In this document: one piece after another, positions 21,814-33,155 of the stretch
Layout of the letters: every line of letters starts with the position of its first letter
How positions within the stretch are numbered: the first letter of the stretch is position 1
NCBI GenBank assembly: GCA_009761415.1
Contig: QUOL01000020.1
Span: 434,001 to 498,000, forward strand
From: Sarcomyxa edulis
Taxonomy: Eukaryota > Basidiomycota > Agaricomycetes > Agaricales > Mycenaceae
Direction of reading: 5' to 3'
DNA length: 64,000 bases
The notes under the pieces: generated by a model
Told to the model about the DNA's origin: nothing
The model's database searches: none
Seen by the model: the letters and a program-made list of their open reading frames with translations, nothing else
Program-made: the position numbers and the translations under genes

Positions 21814-24800
21814 TCGAGACGAACCTTCGAAAAAGCATATCGGTCAAGTATTTTACGGTGACCGACGATACCCAGACTGCTGAAATTAACGATCATAATG
21901 TAACAACGAACTCGACGACACGATTTTCCCCTTCCAGACTGGGCCACCCAGCAAGTAACATATTTACCGGAACGCACTACGAAAACACGGAAACGGAGGG
22001 AGCGGAGCAAACCCTCAATCAGCCCTTATGTGAAAATTGTATACTAAATGAAAATACGCAATGCCTGACGCTTTCGGACAACAAAATACCGCAGAAGAGA
22101 AAGAAGGGGAAGAAGTACAAACCGGTGGATAAAAGGACCCAACCGGTCGCTGCTACGCTACCAGAGGAATACAGGATAGTACGAAAGTTCCCGTCGGACC
22201 CGCTGGAAACGCTGCCTGAGCTACCAACACATCCGCCGCGATTCGAACCAGGCACGAGATATACGATGGAAAGGATGATGGAACAAAATATCAACCCGGA
22301 CGGTTTTTTATGGCCTGAGGAAGAAAAACTAGTCCATCATATAATCAAAACGCACGAAATGGCGTTCGCCTGGAACGAGATGGAAAAAGGCCACTTCAGA
22401 TCGGACTACTTCGAACCGATTAAGCTCCCAGTTCTCGAACACACCCCTTGGAGCTATAAAAACATTCCGATACCACCGGGGATACGAGATAAGGTGGTAC
22501 AGGCAGTCAAAGACAAGATAGCGGCAGGAGTATATGAACCATCGAATTCATCGTACAGGTCGAGGTGGTTCTGCGTGCCGAAGAAGGATGGGGTATCGTT
22601 AAGGATTGTGCACGACTTACAGCCTCTTAATGCTGTAACGATAAAGGACGCGGGCTGCCCGCCGATCGTCGAAGTCTATGCGGAGTCCTTCGGTGGGGCC
22701 ACGATATATGGAATGTTCGATCTGTTTGTGGGATTCGACCACAGGATCCTCGCTATACCTTCAAGGGATCTTACGACGTTCCAAACGCCGATGGGCACTT
22801 TTAGGCTAACAAGGCTTCCACAAGGATACACTAACTCGGTCCAGATACAACAAGGAGATGTTTCGTTCATTCTGCAAGACGAGATTCCGAACATCACACA
22901 ACCGTTCGTGGACGATTGTCCGGTGAAGGGACCAGCGACGTACTACCAATCGGAAACCGGGGAATACGAGACAATACCGGACAACCCAGGGATAAGGAGA
23001 TTCGTGTGGGAACACCTGGTGAATGTCAATCGAATTGTTCACCGAATAAGGCACGCAGGAGGAACGTTCAACGCCAAGAAATCATTTTTGGCAGTACCAT
23101 CGGTCGTCATCGTTGGCCACCGCTGTAACGTGCATGGCAGAGTCCCGGATGAAACAAAGGTCCAGAAAATCAAAGATTGGCCACCCTGCGAAGATTTAAC
23201 AGATGTCCGAGCCTTCCTAGGAACGCTCGGACTAATGAGGATCTTCATAAAGAACTTCTCGCTACATGCGCGGCCGCTGGTCATGCTTACACGAAAGGAT
23301 GTCGATTTCGTCTTCGGATTGCCACAGATAAAAGCCATGGAAACGCTCAAACATCTCTTAATAACCTCTCCGGCACTCCGAGCAATAGATTACCACTCGG
23401 AAAGGATGGTATATCTAGTTGTTGATTCATCTTGGAGGGCGATGGGCTGTGTCCTGCTGCAGCTCGGACAAGACGGGATCGAATATCCGTCTAGATTTGG
23501 CTCTATTACGTGGAATGAACGCGAGCAAGGATACTCCCAGGCAAAAATCGAACTCTATGGCTTATTCAGGGCCCTCAGGGCTTATAGGCTATACATAGTC
23601 GGGGTTAAAAACCTGACGGTCCGAACAGATGCGAAATATATCAAAGGAATGCTAAATAATCCGGATATACAACCTAATGCGGCTATCAATAGATGGATAG
23701 CAGCTATCCAGCTGTTCACGTTCAAACTAGAGCACATTCCAGGAACGGCAATGGGGCCGGCGGACGGTCTATCTAGACGACGAAAGGCCCCGGAAGACTC
23801 GGAAGAGGAAGACGACGTCGAAGAATGGATCGATAGGGCGTGTGGATTTTCGGTCGAAATGCTAAACTGGAACGAAAACAGAGCTCGGTCAATACTGGAT
23901 ACGGTGCCGCCTCATCGATTAATGATAGATGAGCGCGATTTTCCTGAAGCAATAGCAAAGGCATATTTCGCCTCGCTACCTGGCCGAAGAAGAGAAGTAT
24001 CGGCAGTCCTTATTGGCGAAGTTGTCCCGAACGTGGTTATTCCCCAGTCAACCCTCGCTATCAAACAAGACGAGGAACTTGTACGAATAACTGAGTACCT
24101 TGAAACAGCGAGCAGGCCCGAAGGATTGTCTGATAAACAATTCAAAGCATTTATGAAGAAAGCGGCTCACTTCTTTGTCCTGAATGGGCAATTATGGAGA
24201 AAGGACAGACAGCTAAAACACAAAATCGTACTCCCACCGGAGAAGAGGATTCAAATAATGTCCGAGCTCCACGATAAATTCGGCCATAAAGCAACTTGGA
24301 CAACGAAGGTCAGGCTGATGGATAGGTTTTGGTGGCCAAGTATGAGCAGAGATGTGTCCTGGTTCGTCAGGACATGTCACCAATGCCAACTCCGAAACAG
24401 TTCGAAGATCCACATTCCTCCGACCGTGGCGGTTCCGTTTCCGCTATTCGGGAAAATCTATATGGACACAATGCACCTTCCTACAGTTGATGGCTTTCAT
24501 GTGATTGCTCATGGACGATGCTCGCTCAGCTCATATCCGGAGTGGAGAATGCTGAAAAATGAGAGTGCTATTAATCTGGCCAGCTTCATCTTCGAAGATG
24601 TCCTATGCAGATGGGGAAGTATAATGGAGATCGTCACGGACAATGGGAAACCTTGGGTCAAAGCGGTCGATCACCTCAAAAAGCAGTACGGAATCAATCA
24701 TATACGAATTTCGGGTTATAATTCACAAGCGCAAGGGGTCATCGAGCGAAAGCATTACGATGTCCGAGAATCGCTCATTAAGTCGTGCGATGGGAACCAG

Positions 24801-25562
24801 TCGATTTGGCCGAAAGCAGCGCACGCTATATTCTGGGCCGAGCGGATTACAATTCAGAAATCCACGGGGTATTCGCCATACTACATAGCGCACGGTGTCC
24901 AGGCGATACATCCGTTTGATTTGGAACAGTCAACGTACATGCACCCGTTCATCGACGAAGAAATGGACTTCGGAGAACTCATAACGCGAAGAGCGATGAA
25001 GCTTCAAAGACGGGAAAAGGAGCTATCCAAAATACAGAGAGACAAGTATAAGGCTAGGCTCGAGTCGGCGGAGCAGTTCTTGAAAAAATATGAAGGACAG
25101 ATTTACGACTTCAAGTTTGCCCCGGGCAGGCTTGTACTCATCAGAAACACAAGGATCGAGAAGGAGCTGAATAACAAGATGAAGCCCCGATATATAGGTC
25201 CGATGGTTGTTGTCCGACAAACGAAGTCGGGGAGTTATATACTCTCCGAAGTCAATGGTGCGATCGCGGAACATCGCTTTGCGGCGCATCGATTGGTACC
25301 CTACTTCAGGAGGAACGAAATCACTATTCAAGTCACGACTTTAGTGGGTAAAACTACGAAACAGCTGGATGACATGGCGGATGATGATACACCGGACGAG
25401 TACAGCTTGGTGGAGCCAGGGGACGACTCTCTACCAGGGACATACAGGACGAGACTTTGGCAGTTTCCTAGAAGACCGGAGCACGAGGGCACGACACTAA
25501 TACCGGAGCAGATGGGGCGGGGCGAACGTAGGACCAGCGAGGCAACGAAAAAGACTTTTTGA
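21722..25562 (+). CDS. Ty3-type pol: reverse transcriptase, RNase H, integrase
   Basis: Open from 21722, just after a stop in this frame; the first ATG is not until about 22264, so expression most likely depends on frameshifting from gag. RT shows RSRWFCVPKKDG, LPQGYTNS and the catalytic PFVDDCPV (FVDD at 22904-22915 in place of YVDD). RNase H starts at LVVDSSWRAMGCVLLQ. The integrase has an HHCC finger (ELHDKFGHK ... CHQCQ) and DDE residues in YMDTMHL, VTDNGKPW and GVIERKH. No chromodomain was seen at the C-terminus. About 1234 residues from 21858. All catalytic motifs look intact. Confidence 0.92.
21783..21789 (+). promoter_or_regulatory. candidate -1 ribosomal frameshift site GGGTTTT
   Basis: In the gag frame the bases read GTG GGT TTT, so the heptamer fits the X XXY YYZ rule for -1 slippage. 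It falls inside the 92-nt window (21722-21813) where both frames are open. Slippage here joins protease to the pol frame. No downstream pseudoknot was checked. Confidence 0.6.
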
Positions 25563-26473
25563 TTTTCAATTCACGCTCATCCGGCTTATTTAACAAATAT
25601 CGATTCATATTATACATTAGGAAAGTGCCGTTCGGCAAGGGAAAGGTATACAAGGCTGGGATCCGTGACAAACTAATGAAACAAGCAAGAAGAAATGCAA
25701 GAAAATGGACTTATGTTACAAAAACGCCATTGCGATCTCCTCTTCATCCGCCTCGTCGATAGCATCCTCGATTAACACGCGATATGCCAAACTAATGTCC
25801 TTCATCACCTGATCAATAATCGGGGTCATATGATCGACGACAACGGGGCTTAGCACGCCGAAAGCAGACGAATCCCTGGCACCATCAAGAAGGCGGGACC
25901 TGGAATCGCGAACGATGGCATCCATCTTCTCGCTGCGTGCGATACTGGATTCAGACTGCGGTTGAGGATGATGTTCCGGAGACAGGCGAATAATTGGACG
26001 CCCTGGGTCGATGCGCGGAAACGGGCCAGGGGCGGCGTTATGAAAATCAGGACGGGCTGACGAACTGGCGATTGGGCTTGCTAGGATTCTAGCTTCACCA
26101 GAGACGTCACTTGAAACCATCTCGGGCTTCTTCAGGACCTTGATGCAACCGGTAGCGCGAGCCATTGATTCGCCTAAAAAGGGAAATTTCTACGGTTTCA
26201 ATTATACCCGTCGCCCTGAAGAAAAGGCTTACTGAGATTATCTTCTCCATCTGCGAGACTGCAAACGGATTGCTTTCCTTCGCAGAAGTCGCATGGCCGA
26301 GATCTGAAACCGAGGCAAGGAACATCATCGCGAATACATTCGGAGCATCGGTAGTCCTTGAAAGAAGGGAGTCAGCCGGCTAAAAATATGAAATGAAGCA
26401 AAGGAAGGACCGACTCTGGCTCGAATAAAGTAGAGACGGTTCTTCCTGCCTCTCTGATTCTGCCGTGCCGAGG
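25563..26473. other. tail of the large element between pol and the nested insertion
   Basis: About 0.9 kb. The minus strand is open for long stretches and probably holds the 3' exons of array gene F plus the small frame at 26165-25716. No plus-strand gene seen. Confidence 0.5.
25716..26165 (-). CDS. hypothetical protein or last exon of array gene F
   Basis: Open frame of 149 residues from ATG 26165. Composition is Ser/Pro/Arg-rich in the first half; the end is acidic (EDAIDEADEEEIAMAFL). No family recognised. Several possible acceptors (for example AG just before 26165) would allow it to be the terminal exon of the disrupted gene upstream on the same strand. Whether it is a separate gene is open. 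Confidence 0.35.
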   Translation of the reverse strand: MARATGCIKVLKKPEMVSSDVSGEARILASPIASSSARPDFHNAAPGPFPRIDPGRPIIRLSPEHHPQPQSESSIARSEKMDAIVRDSRSRLLDGARDSSAFGVLSPVVVDHMTPIIDQVMKDISLAYRVLIEDAIDEADEEEIAMAFL

Positions 26474-26477
26474 AAAG

Positions 26478-26754
26478 TGTAGGGTGATGCTGCTTGTTGA
26501 GTTCGGAAGGGGACACGAAAGCTAAGAATGGACAATAGGATGGATTTCGGAGGTAGACACGTAGATACAAGAATAGTAGATAGTGGGAAGAAGGAAGAAT
26601 CGAAAACGACTGTCCAAAAGACTATATGAGCCAGCCTCGTGTGGAATGCATGGAATACGTGAGGTGAAAGAACAATGGGAAAGACATATCTAATCGCACA
26701 GCCGCCGGTGCTGCGATGGCGAGATCCGTGCTCAGCCATACCGGATACCCTACA
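26478..26754 (-). repeat. 3' LTR of the 7.0-kb element
   Basis: 277 bp with 7-bp perfect inverted ends TGTAGGG/CCCTACA; same sequence as 33180-33456 as read. Confidence 0.93.
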
Positions 26755-26763
26755 CCTCCTCCC
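26755..26763 (-). promoter_or_regulatory. polypurine tract of the 7.0-kb element
   Basis: GGGAGGAGG on the minus strand, directly before the 3' LTR; the plus-strand primer in Ty3-type replication. Confidence 0.7.
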
Positions 26764-26821
26764 AACATACAAATATCAACCGTCCCTGGTTGATCCTCTA
26801 ACCTTGAAAAAAAAACGAACC

Positions 26822-29800
26822 TCAAACCTCGTCTCCATCCGAAATGCCAGCCAAATCTGCGGGATCGATGAACTCCGTGACCTCGAGTTGTTTCTTCGAA
26901 CGCACGTAGTAGGGAATAAGACGGAAGGCGGCAAATTTGAGACGGGAGATGGCGCCAGTGACTTCAGCGAGACGATACGCGCCGCTCCTGAGACGTTGGG
27001 CAACGACCATTGGACCGAAATATCTAGGTTTGCATTTTCTTCCTGCTTCGGCTTCGATTTTCTTGTTGAGGACTAGAACGAGGTCGCCAGGCTGGAACGC
27101 GTAGTCGTGGATGATGTTCGCGAAGCGTCGTTCGAAGTCTTTGATGGAGGCGAAGCGGCTGCGCAGTACTCGGTCATGGATCAAGGCCAAATCGGATTCG
27201 CGTTTCTCGAGTTGAAGGGCTCGAAGAGCCAGAAGGTCGGAGTCGGAGAGTTTGGAGACGATGTCGGGGAGTAGGAAGGTCGCTTCGGTGATGTCAAAGG
27301 GTAGGAGGGGTTCGACGCCGTGGGCCGCGTAGTAGGGGGAGAATCCAGTAGACTTACGAGTTGTAATTCGTTCCGCCCAGAAAATATACGGTGCATGCTC
27401 GGGCCACTTTGTAATATCTCCTTCGCAAGCCTTGACTAGCGCGTCGCGGACTGGACGGTGAGGCGACTCGATGATGCCGTTGGAACGCGAGTTGTAGGGC
27501 GAGATTCGGATATGATGGATGTGATATTTTTCGGCGAGCCAATCGAGAGCGGCGACGAAGGGTGTTCCGTTGTCTGTGACGATCTCCTGGAGTCCTCCCC
27601 ATCTACACAAAATTTCTTCGAAAATAAAACTCCCCAGCGTCCTCGCTGTCTCTTTTCTCAACTTCCTCCACTCTGGCCAACCACTGAGACTACAACGAGC
27701 ATGAACGACGTACTTGTATCCTGAGGCGACGGGCATGTACATGGAGTCGATGTGGGCTTTACGAAAGAGGGTGGCTGGAATAGAGACGGTGGGGGGGATG
27801 AGGACCTTCTCGACGGACCGAATTTGACAGAGATGGCAGGTTTTGAGGAACCAGTGAATGTCGTCGTCGAGAGTGGGCCACCAGAATCGGTCCGCGATGT
27901 TACGTCGTGTAGGATAGAAACCTTTGTGCCCGAGTTTGTCGTGAGCTTCGTTGAGCAGCCTGAGACGGTCTTTGCCAAAGATGACGATTTGGTGTCGGCC
28001 CGTTGTTTCTCGACGCCAGAGACGATCACCGCGAACGAAAAACCGAGACGCGCGTTTGACGAACTGTTGGAGGGCTTTACCGTCGAGCGACGTCGGTTGT
28101 TTGAAGGATTGAAGGTAAGTCTTGATTGCTAGAAGATCGTCATCGCGTTTGACGGCCGTCTCGTTCTGTGGAAGGTCAAACTCGTCCGCTACCCCTTCCC
28201 CAACCTTTGAATACCCGCTCGTCACCGCCAAACTCGTCACCGTACCCATCTCCGTCACCTCTACCTTCAACACTCCACCTTCCTTCGCATCCTCTATTCC
28301 TGCTGCTACCCAAACCCCTGCACTCAAAATCTCGTCCACCCAGTCCTCTCCATCATCATCCGTATCTCCCTCGTCGACCGTTTTCCTTCGTCTCGACAGC
28401 CCATCCGGTCCCTTGAACTTCTTCCCAGGTACGTGCACTAGCTTGAAGTCGTAGAGCAGGATAGCGGCGATCCAGCGGTTCATCGCGGCGTTGGGATGCA
28501 TGTCGGGGTTGTTGATCATGCCCTTGATGTATTTCGCGTCGACCTCTACTGTTAGATTTAGTACACCAATAATAAAGATCCGTACTGCGTGTAAGGCTCT
28601 GAAGAGACCGTATAGTTCGATTTTTGCTTGAGAATATCGAGATTCACGTTCGTTCCATGAGATAGAACCAAAACGCGCGGGGCGGCGACGATTCTGAGTG
28701 TCGAGTTGTAGGAGGATGTAACCGCAAGCTTTGAACGACGAGTCGACGGCGAGAATGACCTCGAGACCTGATTTGTAATCGATGGGACGGATGGCGGGGC
28801 AGCTGATGACGGCGTCCTTGAGTTGATCCATCGAGGCCTGTTGAAGTTCGAGCCATTCGAAGTTGGTGTCCTTCTTGGTGAGATCGACGAGAGGACGGGA
28901 GATTTCGGCGAAGTCCTGGATCCAAATACGAACGGTGCCTGCAGTTCCTAGAAATCCGCGGACCTCTGAGATGTCTTCGCAAGGCGGCCAAGTCTTGATT
29001 TTGATGACAGTGGACTTGTCTGGAACCCGACCTTCATAAGTGGAAAGCTGACCGACGACGACGAGCTCTGGTCTGCAAAGAAAGAGCTTTTTAGCAGAAA
29101 CTGTGGCCCCGGCATGTTTTAGACGATGCAAGACTCTGTTCACATCCGTCAGATGCTCCCAGATGAACCTGCGGACGCCCTTGTTCTCCTCGATCACCTC
29201 ATAGCCTCCCTCATCCAACTCATACCTCGTTTTTGGACCTAAAACCGAGATATCGTCCGAAAAATTGGGCGCGATTTCGACCTCGTCTTGTAAGATGAAC
29301 GCGACGTCGTTGTGGAAGATGGGTAGGGAACCGGTCCAGCCTTGAGGAAGTACTGTGAGTTGATGAGTGCCGAGTGGAGTGTCGAACGATGTATAGGGAC
29401 GAGAAATGGGGTCCGTGGTGCGATGATCGTAGCCGACAAAGAGGTCGAGACCGGTGTATACGCTGCGCGCTGAGCATTGGTCGGCGTACTGATCGACGAG
29501 AGGGGGTTGTCCGGCATCCTTGACAGTAACAGCATTGAGAGGACCTAGGTTGTGGACGATACGTACACTGCCATCCTTTTTCGCGACACAAAACCACTGG
29601 TGGCGATAAGAACTGGTTGACGGCTCGTACACTCCGGCTGCAACTTTTTGTTTGATGAGGTCTACGACCTTGTCGCGGATGCCTGGGGGAATAGGAAGGT
29701 TCTTCTTGCACCAGGGAGTGTGGGGGACGACAGGAAAAATGACTGGTGAGAAATACTCATCTCGAAAACGGCCCTTTTCCATCTCGTTCCATGCTAGACC

Positions 29801-32668
29801 CCTCTCGTTGACCTTGAGAACTTGAGCTGCGAGTTTCTGTTCCTCGGGCCAAAGAAAAGGATTTTCGAAGATACCCAGGTCGTTTAAACGTTCTTGTGTG
29901 AGTCGATCTCCAGGTGTGAATTCGGGTGGGTAAGGCGAAAGAGCTGGAAGGGTGAGTAAGGGATCCTCGGGGAATCGACGGTGAATCTTGGCGTATTCGG
30001 GCATGACCGTCGAGACTGGAAGAATCCGTTTTGAGACCTTCTTGTAGGCGAGGGAATGGCTGGTGTAGTTCCATGTGAACGTCGAGGAGAGAAGCGCGTC
30101 TGTGAGTGAAGAGTAAGCGCTCGACGGATTAGATAAGATGTAATTCCCATGATGATCGAGATCGACGACTTGATCGATCTTATCTCCAGCCGCCCATGCT
30201 GCCACCACATCCTCGACACACATCGCAAAAGCTCCCTTCTGCTCCCTCTCTCTCACGTTTCTGGCCGACGTCTCCACCACCCTCTCGTTCTTCCTATCCA
30301 TGGGATCCTTCAACTTCACCTGCACCCGCCCGTCTTCGAATTCCACTTTGGCCAACAACACACTGCGCTGCCACGGTCGACCCAGGAGAACTCGATAAGG
30401 TGCGTTTGGAACGACGAACGCATGGGCCCATGTCTTCATGCCATCTACCTCAAACTCCAGGAATTCAGCACAACCCTCCATCGCTTCCTTCCCTCCATTC
30501 GCTGTCTGCATCATCATCATCTTCTCTTTATTCACCTCAAACCCCAATTCCTCCCACAAATCTCGACGAACAACTACGATTTCGGAGCCTTCATCAAGCA
30601 AACCCTTCTCCAGGGACTTCCCACCGACTAGGATATCGATTTCACGAAGCGGGGTGGTGTATTGAAGTGGGACAAAGACTGAGGAAAGAGATGTGGCTGC
30701 TGGACTGGATTTTCGAGTCGACGGCTTCGCGATACGGACGGTGCGTGTATATTCAACTATTTCCTTTCGTAAGTCGCCACTGAGAGATACCAGATCGCCT
30801 ACGGTGACGTTTGGAACCACCGCCTCGAGGATCCTAGTGCGAAATTTCGATGCTGCTTGAGGATCGGCGGCTTTGGACTCGTAGTGGTATGCGGGTTGTC
30901 GAGGCTCGAAATACGGTTCGTTTCTATCTACTTCATCTTCCTTCTCTTCAACCACCTTTTCCTCGACCCTCTCCTTTTCCTTGACGGTATATCTGGCTTT
31001 ATTCATATTTTCCTTCCTCTTTTCCTCTTCATTGACGGTGTATTTCTTTTTATCCCCTTCTCCATCGTTCTTCTTCGTCTCGGACTGCTTACTAACCTCC
31101 ACCCTCTTCGCTTTAGCCCTAGCCTCTGCCCTCGTCACCGCAAAACCTTCCGACTCCAACATTTCCAACTCTTCGATCGCACCCCACACAAACTCGTCTT
31201 CCCCTTCATCGTCACTCTGGTACTCCACTTCCTCCTTCTCCACCTCGACTTCGACCTCAGTAATCACGGCTTGGGTATCTCCTTCAGGGAAAATCTCGAA
31301 AAAATTGGCGGCGGCTGCAGGTAAGTGTGGAGGGGGTTGTCGGTCGTTGGGCATTGCTAATGGCCCTCCCCACCGTTGGTCTATAGCGGCTTTGATTCCG
31401 TCAGGATGACGACGGATCCGGGAACCATCACTGTGTACGTGGAACCCATTTTCGTCGACTCTGGTTCGGCCAGCTCGAGTATATTCTGCAGCTATCGGGC
31501 ACTCGGAAACTCGGTGGGATTCGCCTCGACAAAAGTAACACAAATTGTTCGGCTCGTTCATACGCTGGTCCCAAGGAACTCGAGGTCCGGCTCTGGCATT
31601 CGGTGGATTGGGATAGGACGGGGCGGCGGCGGCGGTTGCAGTAGGAGTCTGCCACGGAGAAGGAATGTGGTTGGCCATAGCAGGTGAAAGCGATACGAGA
31701 CGAGCGTAGCATCCAGCGTAGGCCGCATCGCCGACTCGAAGACCATGTAGCTTCTTGGTGAGTTCTTCGATGTCGTCGAGGTCGCTTTTCTTTCGTGCGG
31801 AATCGTCGAACATAACTTTCTTGGTGCGTACTTCCCTCTCTACCGTCTCCTTTCCCTTCCTTCCCTTCTTCTTCTTCTTCTTCCTTCTCTCTTCTTCCTC
31901 AGACGACGACGACTCACTCTCACTCTCACTGCTACTCTCGTCCTCCTCACTGTCGCTCTCACTATCATCGGAATCCTTCGCCCTCTTCTTTCCCCGCCTA
32001 CGACTCTTCTTCTTCTCCTTCCCACCCTTCTTCAAACGGGTCGCAATCGGATCGTCAAATTCGGCATCGAACGCGTCGTCCGAGTAGACGTATCGACCGT
32101 GCTCGAGGACCTTGTCCATGGTTGGAGGCTTGTCTCGAGTGTAGGTGGGCTCTTTGACTTCGATGCGTTGACGTATGGCGACACGAGCTGTGGGATGTAA
32201 GCCATACCAGAAATACCTATCCAATTCGTCGGTGCTGATTTTCTTCTCGTTTTCCAGCCACTTTGCGACGGGACGAAATTCCTGGTAATAACGAAGAAGG
32301 TCAGTTTCAGAAAGGATTTCTTCACTCACGTTCGCTTTGGTGATCTTCTCCAGGTGTCGTCTCGTGTACTTGACACCCTTGTCTGCACCTGGATAAGCGC
32401 CAATGATGGATGCCTTGAGCACTGGCCAATCTTTGGCTTCGTAACCTGGTAAGCTCATCCAAAACCTCTTTATCTTCTTCTCTGTATACCTTACCACAGA
32501 TGTCGCCTTATCGGCATCTGTCAACTGACAACCATCCGCGACTTCTCCAAACAACTCTAGGAACTCTTTCAACTCGGACGGCTCTCCATCGAAAAACGGC
32601 GCTCGACTCGACTTCACGGGGGGCATGGCCGCGATGCCTGTTCTTGGCGCTCCGGCTTGCTGGGACAT
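26822..32668 (-). CDS. Ty3-type gag-pol polyprotein, single ORF
   Basis: 1948 residues from ATG 32668 with no stop or frameshift. Order: gag with a highly charged Ser/Glu/Lys stretch (about residues 215-285), CCHC knuckle CYFCRGESHRVSEC, retropepsin with LLDEGSEIVVV, then RT (WFCVAKKDG, LPQGWTGS, NFSDDISV), RNase H (VDSSFKACGYILLQ), integrase HHCC (HDKLGHK ... CHLCQ) and DDE (HIDSMYMP, VTDNGTPF, GIIESPHRP). The RT catalytic box reads FSDD, not YVDD. Related to pol of the larger element but fused with gag, so no frameshift is needed. Confidence 0.94.
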   Translation of the reverse strand: MSQQAGAPRTGIAAMPPVKSSRAPFFDGEPSELKEFLELFGEVADGCQLTDADKATSVVRYTEKKIKRFWMSLPGYEAKDWPVLKASIIGAYPGADKGVKYTRRHLEKITKANVSEEILSETDLLRYYQEFRPVAKWLENEKKISTDELDRYFWYGLHPTARVAIRQRIEVKEPTYTRDKPPTMDKVLEHGRYVYSDDAFDAEFDDPIATRLKKGGKEKKKSRRRGKKRAKDSDDSESDSEEDESSSESESESSSSEEEERRKKKKKKGRKGKETVEREVRTKKVMFDDSARKKSDLDDIEELTKKLHGLRVGDAAYAGCYARLVSLSPAMANHIPSPWQTPTATAAAAPSYPNPPNARAGPRVPWDQRMNEPNNLCYFCRGESHRVSECPIAAEYTRAGRTRVDENGFHVHSDGSRIRRHPDGIKAAIDQRWGGPLAMPNDRQPPPHLPAAAANFFEIFPEGDTQAVITEVEVEVEKEEVEYQSDDEGEDEFVWGAIEELEMLESEGFAVTRAEARAKAKRVEVSKQSETKKNDGEGDKKKYTVNEEEKRKENMNKARYTVKEKERVEEKVVEEKEDEVDRNEPYFEPRQPAYHYESKAADPQAASKFRTRILEAVVPNVTVGDLVSLSGDLRKEIVEYTRTVRIAKPSTRKSSPAATSLSSVFVPLQYTTPLREIDILVGGKSLEKGLLDEGSEIVVVRRDLWEELGFEVNKEKMMMMQTANGGKEAMEGCAEFLEFEVDGMKTWAHAFVVPNAPYRVLLGRPWQRSVLLAKVEFEDGRVQVKLKDPMDRKNERVVETSARNVREREQKGAFAMCVEDVVAAWAAGDKIDQVVDLDHHGNYILSNPSSAYSSLTDALLSSTFTWNYTSHSLAYKKVSKRILPVSTVMPEYAKIHRRFPEDPLLTLPALSPYPPEFTPGDRLTQERLNDLGIFENPFLWPEEQKLAAQVLKVNERGLAWNEMEKGRFRDEYFSPVIFPVVPHTPWCKKNLPIPPGIRDKVVDLIKQKVAAGVYEPSTSSYRHQWFCVAKKDGSVRIVHNLGPLNAVTVKDAGQPPLVDQYADQCSARSVYTGLDLFVGYDHRTTDPISRPYTSFDTPLGTHQLTVLPQGWTGSLPIFHNDVAFILQDEVEIAPNFSDDISVLGPKTRYELDEGGYEVIEENKGVRRFIWEHLTDVNRVLHRLKHAGATVSAKKLFLCRPELVVVGQLSTYEGRVPDKSTVIKIKTWPPCEDISEVRGFLGTAGTVRIWIQDFAEISRPLVDLTKKDTNFEWLELQQASMDQLKDAVISCPAIRPIDYKSGLEVILAVDSSFKACGYILLQLDTQNRRRPARFGSISWNERESRYSQAKIELYGLFRALHAVRIFIIGVLNLTVEVDAKYIKGMINNPDMHPNAAMNRWIAAILLYDFKLVHVPGKKFKGPDGLSRRRKTVDEGDTDDDGEDWVDEILSAGVWVAAGIEDAKEGGVLKVEVTEMGTVTSLAVTSGYSKVGEGVADEFDLPQNETAVKRDDDLLAIKTYLQSFKQPTSLDGKALQQFVKRASRFFVRGDRLWRRETTGRHQIVIFGKDRLRLLNEAHDKLGHKGFYPTRRNIADRFWWPTLDDDIHWFLKTCHLCQIRSVEKVLIPPTVSIPATLFRKAHIDSMYMPVASGYKYVVHARCSLSGWPEWRKLRKETARTLGSFIFEEILCRWGGLQEIVTDNGTPFVAALDWLAEKYHIHHIRISPYNSRSNGIIESPHRPVRDALVKACEGDITKWPEHAPYIFWAERITTRKSTGFSPYYAAHGVEPLLPFDITEATFLLPDIVSKLSDSDLLALRALQLEKRESDLALIHDRVLRSRFASIKDFERRFANIIHDYAFQPGDLVLVLNKKIEAEAGRKCKPRYFGPMVVAQRLRSGAYRLAEVTGAISRLKFAAFRLIPYYVRSKKQLEVTEFIDPADLAGISDGDEV

Positions 32669-33081
32669 CTTCGACGGCGATACTGACGGACTGGGGACTG
32701 ACGGACTTGGGACTGACGGACTTGGGACTGACGGGACTGCTGGAACGGACGGGACTGATGTTTCGGAACTGAGACTGGATTCTTCGGGAATGGACTGGGA
32801 CTCTTCGTGGACGGACTGAGACTTTTCGACGGACTGGGACTCTTCGACGGACTGGGACTCTTCGACGGGTTGGGACTCTTCGACGGACTGGGACTCTTGT
32901 TTCGACTGAGACGATTTAGGTACGACAGGCGCTTTGCCTTTCTTCGCTCTTGGATTGGGGACTTGGGACGTGGATGGACTTGGTTCGGAGACTTCGGTTT
33001 GGTCGACTCGGTCACGAGCGTACGGCGAGTTGGCGAGACCGACGCGTCGAGGTAGGATTCTACTCGGCGGAGGTGGCTCAC
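32614..33081 (-). CDS. ATG-less leader frame of the 7.0-kb element
   Basis: Open frame of about 155 codons between the primer site and gag, starting from GTG. It is Ser/Pro/Lys-rich with short repeats (SPSK units) and overlaps gag in another frame. Whether it is translated is doubtful. It is listed because the larger element has a similar Ser/Pro-rich ATG-less leader at the same place. Confidence 0.25.
   Translation of the reverse strand: MSHLRRVESYLDASVSPTRRTLVTESTKPKSPNQVHPRPKSPIQERRKAKRLSYLNRLSRNKSPSPSKSPNPSKSPSPSKSPSPSKSLSPSTKSPSPFPKNPVSVPKHQSRPFQQSRQSQVRQSQVRQSPVRQYRRRRCPSKPERQEQASRPCPP
32682..32899. repeat. short tandem repeats in the 7.0-kb element leader
   Basis: A 15-bp unit (CTGACGGACTTGGGA) repeats three to four times around 32682-32735, and an 18-bp unit (GGGACTCTTCGACGGACT) about five times around 32806-32899. 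Unit lengths are multiples of three, so the leader frame stays open. Confidence 0.7.
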
Positions 33082-33155
33082 GCCGTCGAGGGGGAATGGT
33101 TGGTTTGAAAGGTTTTCGGTGGTTGGGAAAGGTTCAAGGCCAATTCTTTAGCCTT

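Noticed and set aside
30149..32087. Plus-strand open frames rich in Ser, Leu and Phe opposite gag-pol of the 7-kb element
   Set aside because: They are the complement of the charged, repetitive gag and of conserved pol; codon bias favours the minus strand.
32614..33081. The Ser/Pro-repeat frame as a host repetitive protein
   Set aside because: It lies between primer site and gag of the 7-kb element, starts at GTG and overlaps gag in another frame.
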